Of a DNA stretch of 64,000 nt, positions 46,847 to 55,868 are shown one piece after another. The stretch is taken from contig NZ_CP053073.1 in assembly GCF_013003985.1 (NCBI RefSeq), forward strand, positions 62,001 to 126,000, written 5' to 3'. This DNA is from Usitatibacter palustris (GTDB taxonomy: Bacteria; Pseudomonadota; Gammaproteobacteria; Burkholderiales; Usitatibacteraceae). Made by a program: the position numbers and the translations under genes. Position 1 is the stretch's first letter; every line of letters begins with the position of its first letter. The notes under the pieces are model-generated. The model did not search any database. It saw only the letters and a program-made list of their open reading frames with translations, and was not told the DNA's origin.

Positions 46847-48544
46847 TCACGTCGGGGAAGGAGGCGATTGTCTCAAGCTCGCGAGCGCTTCGTCGAGGGT
46901 CGCGAAGAGGTTCTCGTCGCCCAGGCGCGCGGTGAACCCGGCGCGCCGCATCATGTTCAACGGCTGCTCGTTGGGCGCGACGACGACGAGCCGGCTCCCG
47001 TGCTTGAGCGTATGGCGGTAGACGTGCTCGAGCGCCTCGAGCCCGGTGTTGTCCATGTTGATCACGTGGTCGAGGTCGAGCAGCACGATCTCGCCGGATT
47101 TCGCGGCCGGATCGATCAGCGCCTCGAGCTTGGTGACCGAGCCGAAGAACAGCGTCCCGAAGACGCGCCAGGCCCGGACGCGCTGGCCGTCGGGAAGGGC
47201 CGCGACGTTCGCCGGAAGCGCGATCGGGTCGATGTGCGTGAGCTGCGACATCCGGTAGATGAAGAACACGCACGACAGGATGATCCCGACCTGCACGGCG
47301 ACCGTGATGTCGAGCATCACGGTGAGCGCGAACGTCGAGACCATCGTCGCGCGGTAGAGCAGCGAGTAGCGCTGCATGAGGCGGAATTCCCGCCAGCCGC
47401 CCATGTTGAAGGCCACCCAGAGGAGGATCGCTGCGAGGGCGGCGAGCGGAACGCCGAGCGCGAAGGGTGCGAGCAACACGACGATCAGCAGCAGCGTGAT
47501 CGCATGCACGATGCCCGCGACGGGCGAGCGCGCGCCGCTCTTCACGTTGGTGACGGTGCGGGCGATGGTCCCGGTGGCTGCGATCCCGCCAAAGAGCGGT
47601 GCGATGAAATTCGCGATGCCCTGCGCCATCAGCTCCTGGTCGGGGTCATGGCGATCGTCGATGAGGTTGTCGGCCACGCGTGCGCACAGGAGCGATTCGA
47701 GGGCCCCCAGCAGTGCGATCGCCACCGTCGGCGCAAAGAGGTACTGGACGGTCGCCCAGTCGAACGCGGGAAAGCGCGGCGCGGGCAGTCCCGCGGGCAT
47801 CGACCCGAAGCGCGAGCCGATCGTCTCCACCGGAAGGTCCGCGAGGCGCACAACGAGGGTGGAGGCGAACAGCACGACGATCGTGGCCGGAAGCTTCGCC
47901 GTGAGGCGCGTGAACACGCCCGCGCGGTTCTGGGCACCCGGGGCAGGCCAGACCACGATCACGAGCAGGGACACCAGCCCTACGGCGATCGCCCACGGAT
48001 TGGCCGTATGCAAGTGATCCCTCAGCACCGCGATCTGCGAGAAGAAGTTCGAGGGCATGCGATCCACGTGCAGCCCGAGGAAGTCGCGCAGTTGCGAGAG
48101 CCCGATGATCACGGCGATCCCGGCGGTGAAACCCACGATGATCGGCACGGGCACGAAGCGCACGAGCGTGCCGAACTTGAGCGCACCCATCGTGAACAGC
48201 AGCACCCCGGCGAGCATGGTCGCGATGAGCAGGTTCGCCACGCCGTACTGGTCCACGATTCCGTAGAGCAGGGCCACGAAGGCGCCCGCCGGACCGCCGA
48301 TCTGCACGCGCGATCCGCCCAGCAGGGAGATGAGCAGGCCCGCGACGATGGCGGTGACGATCCCTTGTTCCGGACGCACGCCCGAGGCGATGCCGAAGGC
48401 CATGGCGAGCGGGAGCGCGATCAGGGCGACGGTGACGCCCGAGGCTAAGTCCGCGGCGAAATCCTCGCGGCTGTACCCCTGCTTGAGCGTGTCGACGAGG
48501 CGCGGCCGGAACTTAAACCGGACCAGCCTCGCGACGCGCTTCAC
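46847..48544 (-). CDS. SulP family anion transporter with STAS domain
   Basis: A 565-residue inner membrane transporter. About ten to fourteen helices follow the N-terminal D-L-A-S-G-V-T-V-A-L-I-A-L-P-L-A-M-A-F-G, the SLC26/SulP signature. The C-terminal STAS domain (about residues 440-560) contains L-L-D-L-D-H-V-I-N-M-D-N-T-G. Substrates in this family include sulfate, bicarbonate and dicarboxylates; which applies here cannot be told. It overlaps the response regulator gene by four bases. Confidence 0.92.
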   Translation of the reverse strand: MKRVARLVRFKFRPRLVDTLKQGYSREDFAADLASGVTVALIALPLAMAFGIASGVRPEQGIVTAIVAGLLISLLGGSRVQIGGPAGAFVALLYGIVDQYGVANLLIATMLAGVLLFTMGALKFGTLVRFVPVPIIVGFTAGIAVIIGLSQLRDFLGLHVDRMPSNFFSQIAVLRDHLHTANPWAIAVGLVSLLVIVVWPAPGAQNRAGVFTRLTAKLPATIVVLFASTLVVRLADLPVETIGSRFGSMPAGLPAPRFPAFDWATVQYLFAPTVAIALLGALESLLCARVADNLIDDRHDPDQELMAQGIANFIAPLFGGIAATGTIARTVTNVKSGARSPVAGIVHAITLLLIVVLLAPFALGVPLAALAAILLWVAFNMGGWREFRLMQRYSLLYRATMVSTFALTVMLDITVAVQVGIILSCVFFIYRMSQLTHIDPIALPANVAALPDGQRVRAWRVFGTLFFGSVTKLEALIDPAAKSGEIVLLDLDHVINMDNTGLEALEHVYRHTLKHGSRLVVVAPNEQPLNMMRRAGFTARLGDENLFATLDEALASLRQSPPSPT

Positions 48545-49275
48545 AACGTTTCGACGGAGGTGTTGAGGTAGTACCCGGCGCCGCGTTCGGTCTTGATGAG
48601 GTTGGGCTGGTTGGGGCTCTCCTCGATCTTGCGGCGCAGCCTCAGGATCTGCACGTCGATCGAGCGGTCGTAGATGTCGTCGTGCAGGCGGCTCGATTCG
48701 AGCAGCTGGTCGCGGGAAAGCACGCGTTGGGGTGCGCGCAGGAACGCCACCAGCAGCGCGTATTCACTGTTGGTGAGCTCCACGGCATCGGCATTGGGGC
48801 CCTTGAGGCGGCGCGTGCCGGTGTTGAGCTCCCAGCCCGCGAAGCGGTAGGCCCGCACGCTCTCGCCGCGGCGCTTCTCGCGCTTGCCTTCGGTGCGGCG
48901 TAGCACGGCCTTGATCCGCGCGAGCAGTTCGCGCTGCGAAAAGGGCTTGGTGACGTAGTCGTCCGCGCCGAGCTCCAGGCCCATCACGCGGTCGACTTCG
49001 TCCTTGCGACCGGTGAGGATGATGATCGGCAGGTCGAGGGATTCGCGCAGCCGCCGCGCGATGGCGAGGCCATCCTCGTCGGGGAGCTTGAGGTCGAGGA
49101 TCACGAGATCGACGATTTCCACGCCGAGGACGCGATCCATGTCCGCGCCGCTTTCGGCCACGGACACCTTGAAGTCGTTCTCGCCGAGGTACTCGCGAAT
49201 GAGGTCGCGAATGGCGGCGTCGTCATCGACGACGAGGATATGGGCTTCCTGGGTTTCCACGTTCGATGGGTCCAA
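48541..49275 (-). CDS. OmpR-family DNA-binding response regulator
   Basis: A 244-residue regulator. The receiver has V-D-D-D at the acidic pocket, phospho-Asp in V-I-L-D-L-K-L-P-D, and T-K-P-F-S. The winged helix ends in R-R-K-I-E-E and R-G-A-G-Y-Y-L-N. It overlaps sulP, which it may control, and is divergent from the hybrid kinase at 49340 with only 64 bases between the starts. That kinase is a plausible partner. Confidence 0.94.
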   Translation of the reverse strand: MDPSNVETQEAHILVVDDDAAIRDLIREYLGENDFKVSVAESGADMDRVLGVEIVDLVILDLKLPDEDGLAIARRLRESLDLPIIILTGRKDEVDRVMGLELGADDYVTKPFSQRELLARIKAVLRRTEGKREKRRGESVRAYRFAGWELNTGTRRLKGPNADAVELTNSEYALLVAFLRAPQRVLSRDQLLESSRLHDDIYDRSIDVQILRLRRKIEESPNQPNLIKTERGAGYYLNTSVETL

Positions 49276-49339
49276 TGTCGTGGCGTTGCAGCCATTCTAC
49301 CGCCGTAGCCCGTAGAATCCGAATCGGCCCCCCGGATCG

Positions 49340-51829
49340 ATGAATTCCACCGCGCACAGGACGACCCCCGAGGCGTTCACCACAACGCCAACCGTGCAGG
49401 CAATCGCCTATGCATCGTTCACGGCGATCTACTACGTCCTGGCCGCGTACGCGACCGATCTCCCGGTCCAAACCAGCTTCCCGTTCCTGATCTGGCCCGC
49501 CGACGGGCTGGTCCTGGGTGTCCTCCTGGTCGCCCCCGCGCGCCGCTGGCCCGTCTATCTCGCCCTGGTGGCGGTCTGCAACGTGGCGATGGGCCTGCAC
49601 CTGGGCGTTCCGTATTCGCGCGTCTTCGCGGCAACCATGGTCAACGTCGCCAGCCCGCTGTTCGTGGCCGCCGGACTGCAGCGCCTGGGCGGTCCACGCG
49701 TTCACATCGATACGGTTAAGGGTGTCGCGGCCTTCCTGATCGGCATGGCCCCGCTGGTGGGCGCGATGTCGATCCTCGACGCGTTCTATTCATACACGCG
49801 CTTCCAGGCCCCGTTCCGCGAGCAGTGGTCGGTGGTGTTCGTCTCCGACATGCTGGGGATGATCCTGATCGCGCCATTGATCATCGCCTGGAGCCGCCAG
49901 GGCTGGCGCGAGGCGCTTACGTCCTCGCGCGCGCGGCTGCCCGAGCTGATCGTCCTTTATGTGGGATTGATCATCACGTCGTGGTACGTGTTCGGCGCGC
50001 GGCCGCAGGTCGCAGGGTTCATACCTCCGCTCGCCTACCTATGCGCACCCTTTCTTATCTGGGCCGCGCTGGGCTTTGGCCTGCGCGCGGCCACGCTCGG
50101 CCTCGCGATCTTCGGCCTCATCTGCTACTGGCACACGGCGCAGGGCTTCGGTCCGTTCTCGATCGACGGCGTCGCGGACTGGCGCGCACTCCTGCACCTG
50201 CAGGGCTACCTCGCCACCATCGTGGTGACCACGCTGTTCGCGGCGGCCTTGCTCGTCGAGCGCCAGCAGGAGGCGCAGACCACGAGCGCCTGGCGTCGGC
50301 GCTACGAAGCGGTGATCCGGGCGAGCGGCAACCTTCTTTATGAGCTCGATCCCGATACCGGCACCGTGCTCTGGGACGGCGACACGCGCGCGGTGCTCGG
50401 CGTAGGCCCCGAGGATCTATCCCAGGTGCGCGACTGGATGGAGCGCATCCACCCCGACGACCGCGCCCGCATGCGCAGCCTGCGCGAGCTCGTGCTCACC
50501 GACAACCAGGCGCGCATCGATGCCGAGTACCGCTTGCGGCGCGACGACGGCGAGTACATCTCGATCGGCGTGAACGGCTTCGTGATCGCCGAGCCCATGG
50601 GGCTGCGCGAGGTTCGCCGGCGCGTGATCGGCTTCGTGCAGGACGTCTCGGACAAGATCCGCGCGGAGGAAGAGCGCCGCAAGCTGGAGGCGCAGCTCAA
50701 ACAGGCGGAAAAGATGGAGGCCGTGGGCCACCTTGCCGGCGGCATCGCACACGACTTCAACAACATCCTGGGAGCGATCCTGGGTTACGGGGAGCTCGCG
50801 CAGCTGAAGGCGAAGGACCCGGACATGAAGCGCTACGTCGACACGATCATGAATGCCGGCGCGCGCGGCAAGTCGCTCGTGACGCAGATCCTTTCCTATA
50901 GCCGCGCCGAAAGCCTCGCGCGCGCACCCGTGATCATCGCCGCGGTCGGGCGCGAAGCCTGCGACCTCATCCGCGGCTCTTCGGCGAACGAGATCGATGT
51001 CCGCTTTCGCACGGAGGGCGAGGAAGCGAGCGTGATGGGTGATCCCACGCGCATCCACCAGCTCTTCATGAACCTGGGCACGAACGCCGTGCACGCGATG
51101 GGCGAGGAGGGCGCGCTGGAAGTCGTGGTCGCCAACGAGCACGTCGCGCAACCTTTTGTCGCGCGAAACGGCGAGGCCCCCGCCGGCGAGTACGTAAAGA
51201 TCACCGTGCGCGACACCGGCCACGGCATCGCGCCCGAGGTCATCGACCGAATCTTCGAACCGTTCTTCACGACCAAGCCCGCCGGGCGCGGTACGGGCCT
51301 GGGCCTGGCACTCGTGCACTCCGTAGTAAAGGAGCACCAGGGTTACATCGACGTCGCGAGCACGTTGGGCCAGGGCACGACATTCACGGTCTGGCTGCCG
51401 ATGCTGCCGGCCGACGAGCTGGAGGCCGCGCCCAAGGTCGATCCACGGACCCCGGGCCGCGGGCAGGTGATCCTCGCCGTGGACGACGAGAAGCAGGTGC
51501 TCGCGGCACTCGAGGAAATGCTCGCGAACCTGGGCTACGAGCCCGCGGGCTTCAACAGCAGCCGCGAGGCGCTGGAGGCGGTGCGCGCCGACCCGCGCCG
51601 GTTCGAGGCCGTGGTGAGCGACGAGGTGATGCCGGAGATGTCGGGCACGCAGCTCGCCGTGGAGCTGCGGAAATTGAACCCGGCGATCCCGATCGTCATC
51701 GCCACGGGTTACGGCGGGGCGGGATTCGAGACCCGGGCGTTATCGGCGGGGGTCAACCGGGTCCTGAGAAAACCCTATCGAATGAACGAGATCGGCGAGG
51801 CGCTCGCGGGCTTCTTTCCGGGCGAGTGA
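49340..51829 (+). CDS. hybrid sensor histidine kinase (MASE1-PAS-HisKA-HATPase-REC)
   Basis: An 829-residue protein. An N-terminal MASE1-type membrane domain has about eight helices (residues 20-305), then a PAS domain with its PAC part (about 315-440), a HisKA H-box G-I-A-H-D-F-N-N (His near 471), and a HATPase with D-T-G-H-G-I-A and G-T-G-L-G-L-A. It ends with a receiver carrying V-V-S-D-E-V-M-P-E (Asp near 760). Such kinases pass phosphate internally and may need a phosphotransfer protein; the divergent OmpR-type regulator is the nearest output candidate. Confidence 0.92.
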   Translation: MNSTAHRTTPEAFTTTPTVQAIAYASFTAIYYVLAAYATDLPVQTSFPFLIWPADGLVLGVLLVAPARRWPVYLALVAVCNVAMGLHLGVPYSRVFAATMVNVASPLFVAAGLQRLGGPRVHIDTVKGVAAFLIGMAPLVGAMSILDAFYSYTRFQAPFREQWSVVFVSDMLGMILIAPLIIAWSRQGWREALTSSRARLPELIVLYVGLIITSWYVFGARPQVAGFIPPLAYLCAPFLIWAALGFGLRAATLGLAIFGLICYWHTAQGFGPFSIDGVADWRALLHLQGYLATIVVTTLFAAALLVERQQEAQTTSAWRRRYEAVIRASGNLLYELDPDTGTVLWDGDTRAVLGVGPEDLSQVRDWMERIHPDDRARMRSLRELVLTDNQARIDAEYRLRRDDGEYISIGVNGFVIAEPMGLREVRRRVIGFVQDVSDKIRAEEERRKLEAQLKQAEKMEAVGHLAGGIAHDFNNILGAILGYGELAQLKAKDPDMKRYVDTIMNAGARGKSLVTQILSYSRAESLARAPVIIAAVGREACDLIRGSSANEIDVRFRTEGEEASVMGDPTRIHQLFMNLGTNAVHAMGEEGALEVVVANEHVAQPFVARNGEAPAGEYVKITVRDTGHGIAPEVIDRIFEPFFTTKPAGRGTGLGLALVHSVVKEHQGYIDVASTLGQGTTFTVWLPMLPADELEAAPKVDPRTPGRGQVILAVDDEKQVLAALEEMLANLGYEPAGFNSSREALEAVRADPRRFEAVVSDEVMPEMSGTQLAVELRKLNPAIPIVIATGYGGAGFETRALSAGVNRVLRKPYRMNEIGEALAGFFPGE

Positions 51830-51925
51830 CAATTGCAACGCCGGACGTCTGACACGTAGCTGTGAAGTAACGCACCTCGCGGATATTGCGGAATCCGCCG
51901 AACAACGGCGATCAGGAGTTCCGCC

Positions 51926-52822
51926 GTGCCGGCCTCGATCGAATTCAACGGTCTCACCCTCGTCTCGACCTTCCAGCCCATCTATAACGTGCGCGAGACC
52001 CGCGCCGAGGGCTACGAAGGCCTGGTTCGCGCGTCGCGCGCGGATGGCACGCCGGTCAACTCGGGCGATCTCTTCGACAGCCTCGACGAATCGGAACTGA
52101 TCTCGCTCGATCGCACCTGCCGCACGCTGCATCTTCGCAATTTCGCGGCCGTCGATCCGGGCGACCGCATGCTCTACCTCAATATGCATCCGGTTGCCGC
52201 CGTTGCCGACGCCACGCAAGCGAAGGAAGTGCGCTCGCGCATCGGATACTTCGGCCTCACGCCCGAGCGCGTGTGCATCGAGATTCTCGAAGGCTCGTGC
52301 GCCGATGAAGGCCTGCTCGTCGAAGCCGCGGACGCCTACCGTTCGATGGGTTTCAAGCTCGCGATGGATGACTTCGGCGTCGAGCGCTCCAATTTCGACC
52401 GCGTCGCCGCCATCGGCCCGGACCTCGTGAAGATCGATCGTTCGATCCTCGCCGACGCCGTGGGCAACGTGAAGGCGCGACGCATGCTGCCGGCCGTGGT
52501 CGGCCTCCTGCACGAAGCGGGCAGCAAGGTCGTGATCGAAGGCATCGAGGATGCGAGCGAAGCGCTGCTCGCCATCGAGTCGGGCGCCGACTATCTCCAG
52601 GGTTTCTACTTCGCGCCGCCCGGCGTGAAGCTGCATAACGATGCGCTGACCGACCGGATGCTCGCCGAGCTCACGCGCGTGCGCCGCCCGGTGATCGAAC
52701 TCGCCCCGGAATCGGTGAACGAGGCTTCGTCGCTGAGCGCCGTCGCACGGTTGTTGAAATCAGCGCGCTCGCTGTCGATCGCGGAGCGGTTCACGGTGCT
52801 CAAGAAGACCGGTTCGGACTGA
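51926..52822 (+). CDS. EAL-family protein (c-di-GMP phosphodiesterase, EGL variant)
   Basis: A 298-residue stand-alone EAL domain. The signature reads Y-E-G-L-V-R where EAL enzymes have E-A-L/V-L-R. The remaining metal and catalytic residues seem present: L-N-M-H, C-I-E-I-L-E, M-D-D-F-G, V-K-I-D-R-S, V-I-E-G-I-E-D and L-Q-G-F-Y-F-A. Hydrolysis of cyclic di-GMP is likely but not certain. A ribosome site (CAGGAG) precedes the ATG. It follows the hybrid kinase in the same direction. Confidence 0.88.
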   Translation: MPASIEFNGLTLVSTFQPIYNVRETRAEGYEGLVRASRADGTPVNSGDLFDSLDESELISLDRTCRTLHLRNFAAVDPGDRMLYLNMHPVAAVADATQAKEVRSRIGYFGLTPERVCIEILEGSCADEGLLVEAADAYRSMGFKLAMDDFGVERSNFDRVAAIGPDLVKIDRSILADAVGNVKARRMLPAVVGLLHEAGSKVVIEGIEDASEALLAIESGADYLQGFYFAPPGVKLHNDALTDRMLAELTRVRRPVIELAPESVNEASSLSAVARLLKSARSLSIAERFTVLKKTGSD

Positions 52823-52833
52823 CACCGCGAGAC

Positions 52834-52864
52834 GTATCCTCCAAAAGTCGAAAATGGAGGATAC
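52834..52864. promoter_or_regulatory. inverted repeat GTATCCTCCA-N11-TGGAGGATAC
   Basis: A perfect 10-bp inverted repeat lies twelve bases after the EAL gene stop. It could be a weak hairpin terminator or a further operator: its arm and spacer lengths are almost those of the two dyads that follow, though the sequence differs. Confidence 0.5.
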
Positions 52865-52872
52865 CGCGCGTC

Positions 52873-52947
52873 GTTATACTAGGTTGACTCTGGGCTAGTA
52901 TAACTGCGGGACTTTGTTATACTAGGCCATCTACAGGCTAGTATAAC
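52873..52947. promoter_or_regulatory. two copies of the dyad GTTATACTAG-N12-CTAGTATAAC before the nucleotidyltransferase gene
   Basis: Perfect arms lie at 52873-52882 / 52895-52904 and 52916-52925 / 52938-52947. Successive half-sites start 22, 21 and 22 bases apart, about two helical turns each, so all four face the same side of the DNA. The last arm ends one base before the downstream ATG. The half-sites contain TATACT or TATAAC and may overlap -10 boxes. This looks like a cooperative operator for autoregulation. Confidence 0.8.
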
Positions 52948-52948
52948 C

Positions 52949-54043
52949 ATGCTCAGCACACCCCTCGGCGCCGCCGCCCAGGCCGCCTACTCCGAACTCC
53001 TCGACGTGGTCCGCCACCTGGAGCTCTCGCGCTCCATCGAAACGCTGAGCGGGTCCTTCAACCGGAAGACCGTCCGCGGGATCGTGTACTGGTACTACCA
53101 GTTCACCGAGGTCGATACCGGAAAACTCACGCAATACTTCATCGGACCCGACAGCGACCCGCTGCGCGCGCTCGTCGAACGCGCGCGCGCCAAGGACGCA
53201 CGATCCATCACTCGCCTTGCGGCGGCCGCCATCGCCCACGGCTGCGCGGGCGCGACACCGACGCACTTCCGTGTCGTCCGGCGGCTGAACGAGGTGGGAT
53301 TCTTTCGCGCAGGCGGGCTCCTCATCGGAACCCATGCCTTCCTCGCGTGCGGGAACGCGCTCGGTGTGTCGTGGGGCGAGGCGGCGCGCACGCAGGACCT
53401 CGATTTCGCCCACGCGGGATCGAACATCGAGCTGGGTTTACCGCACTTGATGAAGGTGGACACCGCAAGCGCCATCGAGCGGCTCGAAGCGGGCTTCCTG
53501 CCGATACCGGGTTTCCGTCCCTGGGAAAAGACCGCGAGCTTCGTGAGCAAGACGGATAGATCCCTGCGCGTGGACTTCCTTGCGCCGATGGTCGGAGGCA
53601 AGGAAGCGCCGTACGAGCACGCCGAGCTTGGGGTGCGGCTCCAGCCGCTGAGGTTCCTCGAGTTCATCCTCGAGGACGTCGGCCAGGCGGTTGTACTGAG
53701 CGCAGTGGGAGCAACGTTGGTCAACGTTCCCGATCCCGCGCGCTACGCGCTGCACAAGATGCTCGTCTATGCGGATCGCCGGGCTCGCAATCCCACGAAG
53801 GCCGGGAAGGACCTCCTGCAGTCCGCGGCGCTCCTCGAGGCAACGTTTGCGGATCGCGAGGACGACTACAAGCGCCTCTGGAAGGACTTGCACGCGCGCG
53901 GCGCAGGATGGCGAGCGCGTGCGCGCAAGGGTTTCGCTGCCCTGAAGAAGCTGGCACCTGAACTGGACGCGCTGCCCATGATGGATTCGATCCAGCGCAA
54001 GTTCGGACCGACCCCGCGGAAAAAGCCTGCCGCGCGAGCGTGA
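52949..54043 (+). CDS. GSU2403-type nucleotidyltransferase-fold protein
   Basis: A 364-residue protein of the NTP_transf_8-like group. The central segment G-T-H-A-F-L-A-C-G-N, followed by R-T-Q-D-L-D-F-A, supplies the nucleotidyltransferase-type acidic pair; the C-terminal part is helical and basic, ending P-R-K-K-P-A-A-R-A. No activity is established for the family, but related folds occur in toxin-antitoxin and abortive-infection proteins. There is no usual ribosome site: the operator-like dyads reach to one base before the ATG, so translation may be leaderless or begin further in. Confidence 0.7.
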   Translation: MLSTPLGAAAQAAYSELLDVVRHLELSRSIETLSGSFNRKTVRGIVYWYYQFTEVDTGKLTQYFIGPDSDPLRALVERARAKDARSITRLAAAAIAHGCAGATPTHFRVVRRLNEVGFFRAGGLLIGTHAFLACGNALGVSWGEAARTQDLDFAHAGSNIELGLPHLMKVDTASAIERLEAGFLPIPGFRPWEKTASFVSKTDRSLRVDFLAPMVGGKEAPYEHAELGVRLQPLRFLEFILEDVGQAVVLSAVGATLVNVPDPARYALHKMLVYADRRARNPTKAGKDLLQSAALLEATFADREDDYKRLWKDLHARGAGWRARARKGFAALKKLAPELDALPMMDSIQRKFGPTPRKKPAARA

Positions 54044-54172
54044 TTTTTCACACTCCGTTCGTCCGATAGCTTTCTCGGTCGCCTCGCAATACTGCGGCGA
54101 CCTCTCTGCCCCCGCCCCCCTAGTCTGGCGGTGAGCGCAATTCCGCGCTCGCCACCCTGAAAGAGGGAAGCC

Positions 54173-54475
54173 ATGAACCACTCCAACATTCGTCTCGCGC
54201 TGGCCACGCTGGCGCTCGCCGCCGTTCCCGCGATCGCCTCCGATTCCGATGCGCCCGTCGCCGTCAACACGGACGGCCTCACGCGCCTGGTCGCGAAGAA
54301 GGTCGAAGAGAACGCCGCGATGGGCATGCAGCAGCTGCGCCGGCACCTGTGGAGCACGTTCCACCTGCATCGCGTCCTGATCGAGGACGTGCTGAAGGAT
54401 AAGGACGATGTCATCGCGGCCAACGATGCGCCCGCGGTGAAGAAGGAGTTCAAGCTTGCGACGCGCACGCGTTGA
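54173..54475 (+). CDS. small exported protein of unknown function
   Basis: A 100-residue protein with a signal peptide (cleavage near A-I-A-S, about residue 22). The mature part has an amphipathic helix region with two His (F-H-L-H-R-V-L-I-E-D-V-L-K) and a basic end. A strong ribosome site (AGAGGGAAG) precedes the ATG. No family is recognised. It stands alone between the nucleotidyltransferase and the HD hydrolase. Confidence 0.6.
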   Translation: MNHSNIRLALATLALAAVPAIASDSDAPVAVNTDGLTRLVAKKVEENAAMGMQQLRRHLWSTFHLHRVLIEDVLKDKDDVIAANDAPAVKKEFKLATRTR

Positions 54476-54665
54476 ACCCCGAAAACGGAGCCCCGCACGC
54501 GGGGCCCAGTCCGCGCGCCGCAGGCTTGCCGCACGGCTCCTGCTGCGCGTGGACCGCATGGTGGTGGGGGTGCTCGCACGCCTGCGCCGAATCCATGCGG
54601 CGAATGATCCGGAGGGCTGAGCGCCTCTAGGCGGCTCCGCGCCACGTCAGGCAAGATGGCGCTCC
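54476..54665. other. intergenic stretch with a GC hairpin and an arginine-rich frame
   Basis: It holds a 7-bp hairpin (GCCCCGC/GCGGGGC) without a T run. A TTG-started frame, 54456-54620, would overlap the end of the preceding gene and encode a 54-residue, very Arg-rich peptide ending H-A-A-N-D-P-E-G. It is reported as a possibility only. Confidence 0.25.
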
Positions 54666-55289
54666 ATGAGCGCTACGGAGCTCTTTCAAACGTCCTGGAT
54701 ACGCGCGTGGCGCGGCCTCGATGCGCGCGGAGATGGCGACGCGCTTCGTGACGCGGTGCTCGCGCGCTACGCCGAGCCGCATCGCAAGTACCACACCCTG
54801 CAGCATCTCGAGGAATGCCTCGCGCTCTTCGAATCCGTCGGCTCCGCAGCCGAGCGGCCCGCGGAAGTCGAGATGGCACTGTGGTTCCACGACGCCATCT
54901 ACGACCTGAAGTCTTCGGACAACGAAGCGAAGAGCGCTGCGTGGGCGCACCAGGCGCTGGTCGCGGCGGGCGTCGCGTATTCATCTGCCGAACGCATACG
55001 CGATCTCATTCGCGTCACTCGGCACACGGGCGTACCGGTCACGCAGGACGAGAAGGTCCTGGTGGACATCGACCTGTCGATCCTGGGCGCTTCCGACGCG
55101 CGGTTCGCCGAATACGAGGGCCAGATCCGCGAGGAGTATTCCTACGTTCCGGGATTCATCTTCCGGATGAAGAGGAAATCGATCCTCAAATCATTCCTCG
55201 ATCGTCCCGTGATCTACAGCACTCCGGCAGTGCAGGGACAATTGGAAGCGCGTGCACGGGCCAACCTCGCACGCGCGATCGGTTCGTAA
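54666..55289 (+). CDS. predicted HD-superfamily metal-dependent hydrolase
   Basis: A 207-residue protein. Y-H-T-L-Q-H-L-E-E, A-L-W-F-H-D-A-I-Y-D and V-D-I-D-L-S-I-L-G match the metal-binding His/Asp pattern of the stand-alone HD phosphohydrolase group (COG4339). The substrate is unknown. It lies 15 bases before the DMP19-like gene in the same direction. Confidence 0.8.
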   Translation: MSATELFQTSWIRAWRGLDARGDGDALRDAVLARYAEPHRKYHTLQHLEECLALFESVGSAAERPAEVEMALWFHDAIYDLKSSDNEAKSAAWAHQALVAAGVAYSSAERIRDLIRVTRHTGVPVTQDEKVLVDIDLSILGASDARFAEYEGQIREEYSYVPGFIFRMKRKSILKSFLDRPVIYSTPAVQGQLEARARANLARAIGS

Positions 55290-55304
55290 TCCCAGGAAAA
55301 CGAC

Positions 55305-55868
55305 ATGCTGCGAATCCCCCGTGCCGTCGAACAATCCATTCTCAAGATACGCGCCTACTTTCGCGAGAGGGACAGGGAGATGCGTGCAAAGAGCAACGGC
55401 AAGATGGGCTTCACGACGAAACCCGAGATGCTCGGCGCCGAGCTCGCCTTCTGGGAGATCGAGGACGATGACGAGCTCGATGAATTTCTGTCCGGCGATC
55501 TTCTGGCCGCGATCTATGGCACGGACATGCCACCGCTGCCCAAGGGCTACGAACCGCTGCTCTACGTCCTGGAGTTCGAGCGGCACTGCCAGTTCGAGGG
55601 ATGGACGGCGATCGGCAACCGGTCGTCGGACATGGGACGCATCATCGAGTCCTATCGCGTCCTCGGGCTGGCGGACGAGGCGAGTGCGCTCGAGGCCGTC
55701 GTCGCGGCGGCCGAGAAGATCAGCGACAACGATGACGAGTACCACGACGTGCTCGGCAAGGCCTACGGCAGCGTTGCGAACAAGACACCGGATATCGAGG
55801 ATCGGCTGCCGCTGATCTACGCGTTCGTGCGCGGGCATCCGGATTGGTTCGGCGAGGAGGTTCGCTGA
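55305..55868 (+). CDS. DMP19-like (DUF4375) protein
   Basis: A 187-residue acidic protein. The C-terminal half, containing E-G-W-T-A-I-G-N, Y-R-V-L-G-L-A-D-E-A and Y-G-S-V-A-N-K-T-P-D-I-E, resembles the DMP19/DUF4375 family. The best-studied member (Neisseria DMP19) mimics DNA and blocks a repressor. Whether this protein does so is unknown, although its strong negative charge fits. Its TGA overlaps the ATG of the acetyltransferase gene. Confidence 0.6.
   Translation: MLRIPRAVEQSILKIRAYFRERDREMRAKSNGKMGFTTKPEMLGAELAFWEIEDDDELDEFLSGDLLAAIYGTDMPPLPKGYEPLLYVLEFERHCQFEGWTAIGNRSSDMGRIIESYRVLGLADEASALEAVVAAAEKISDNDDEYHDVLGKAYGSVANKTPDIEDRLPLIYAFVRGHPDWFGEEVR

Noticed and set aside
54456-54620. Arg-rich 54-residue frame
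   Set aside because: TTG start, no ribosome site and composition as expected for random GC-rich sequence.
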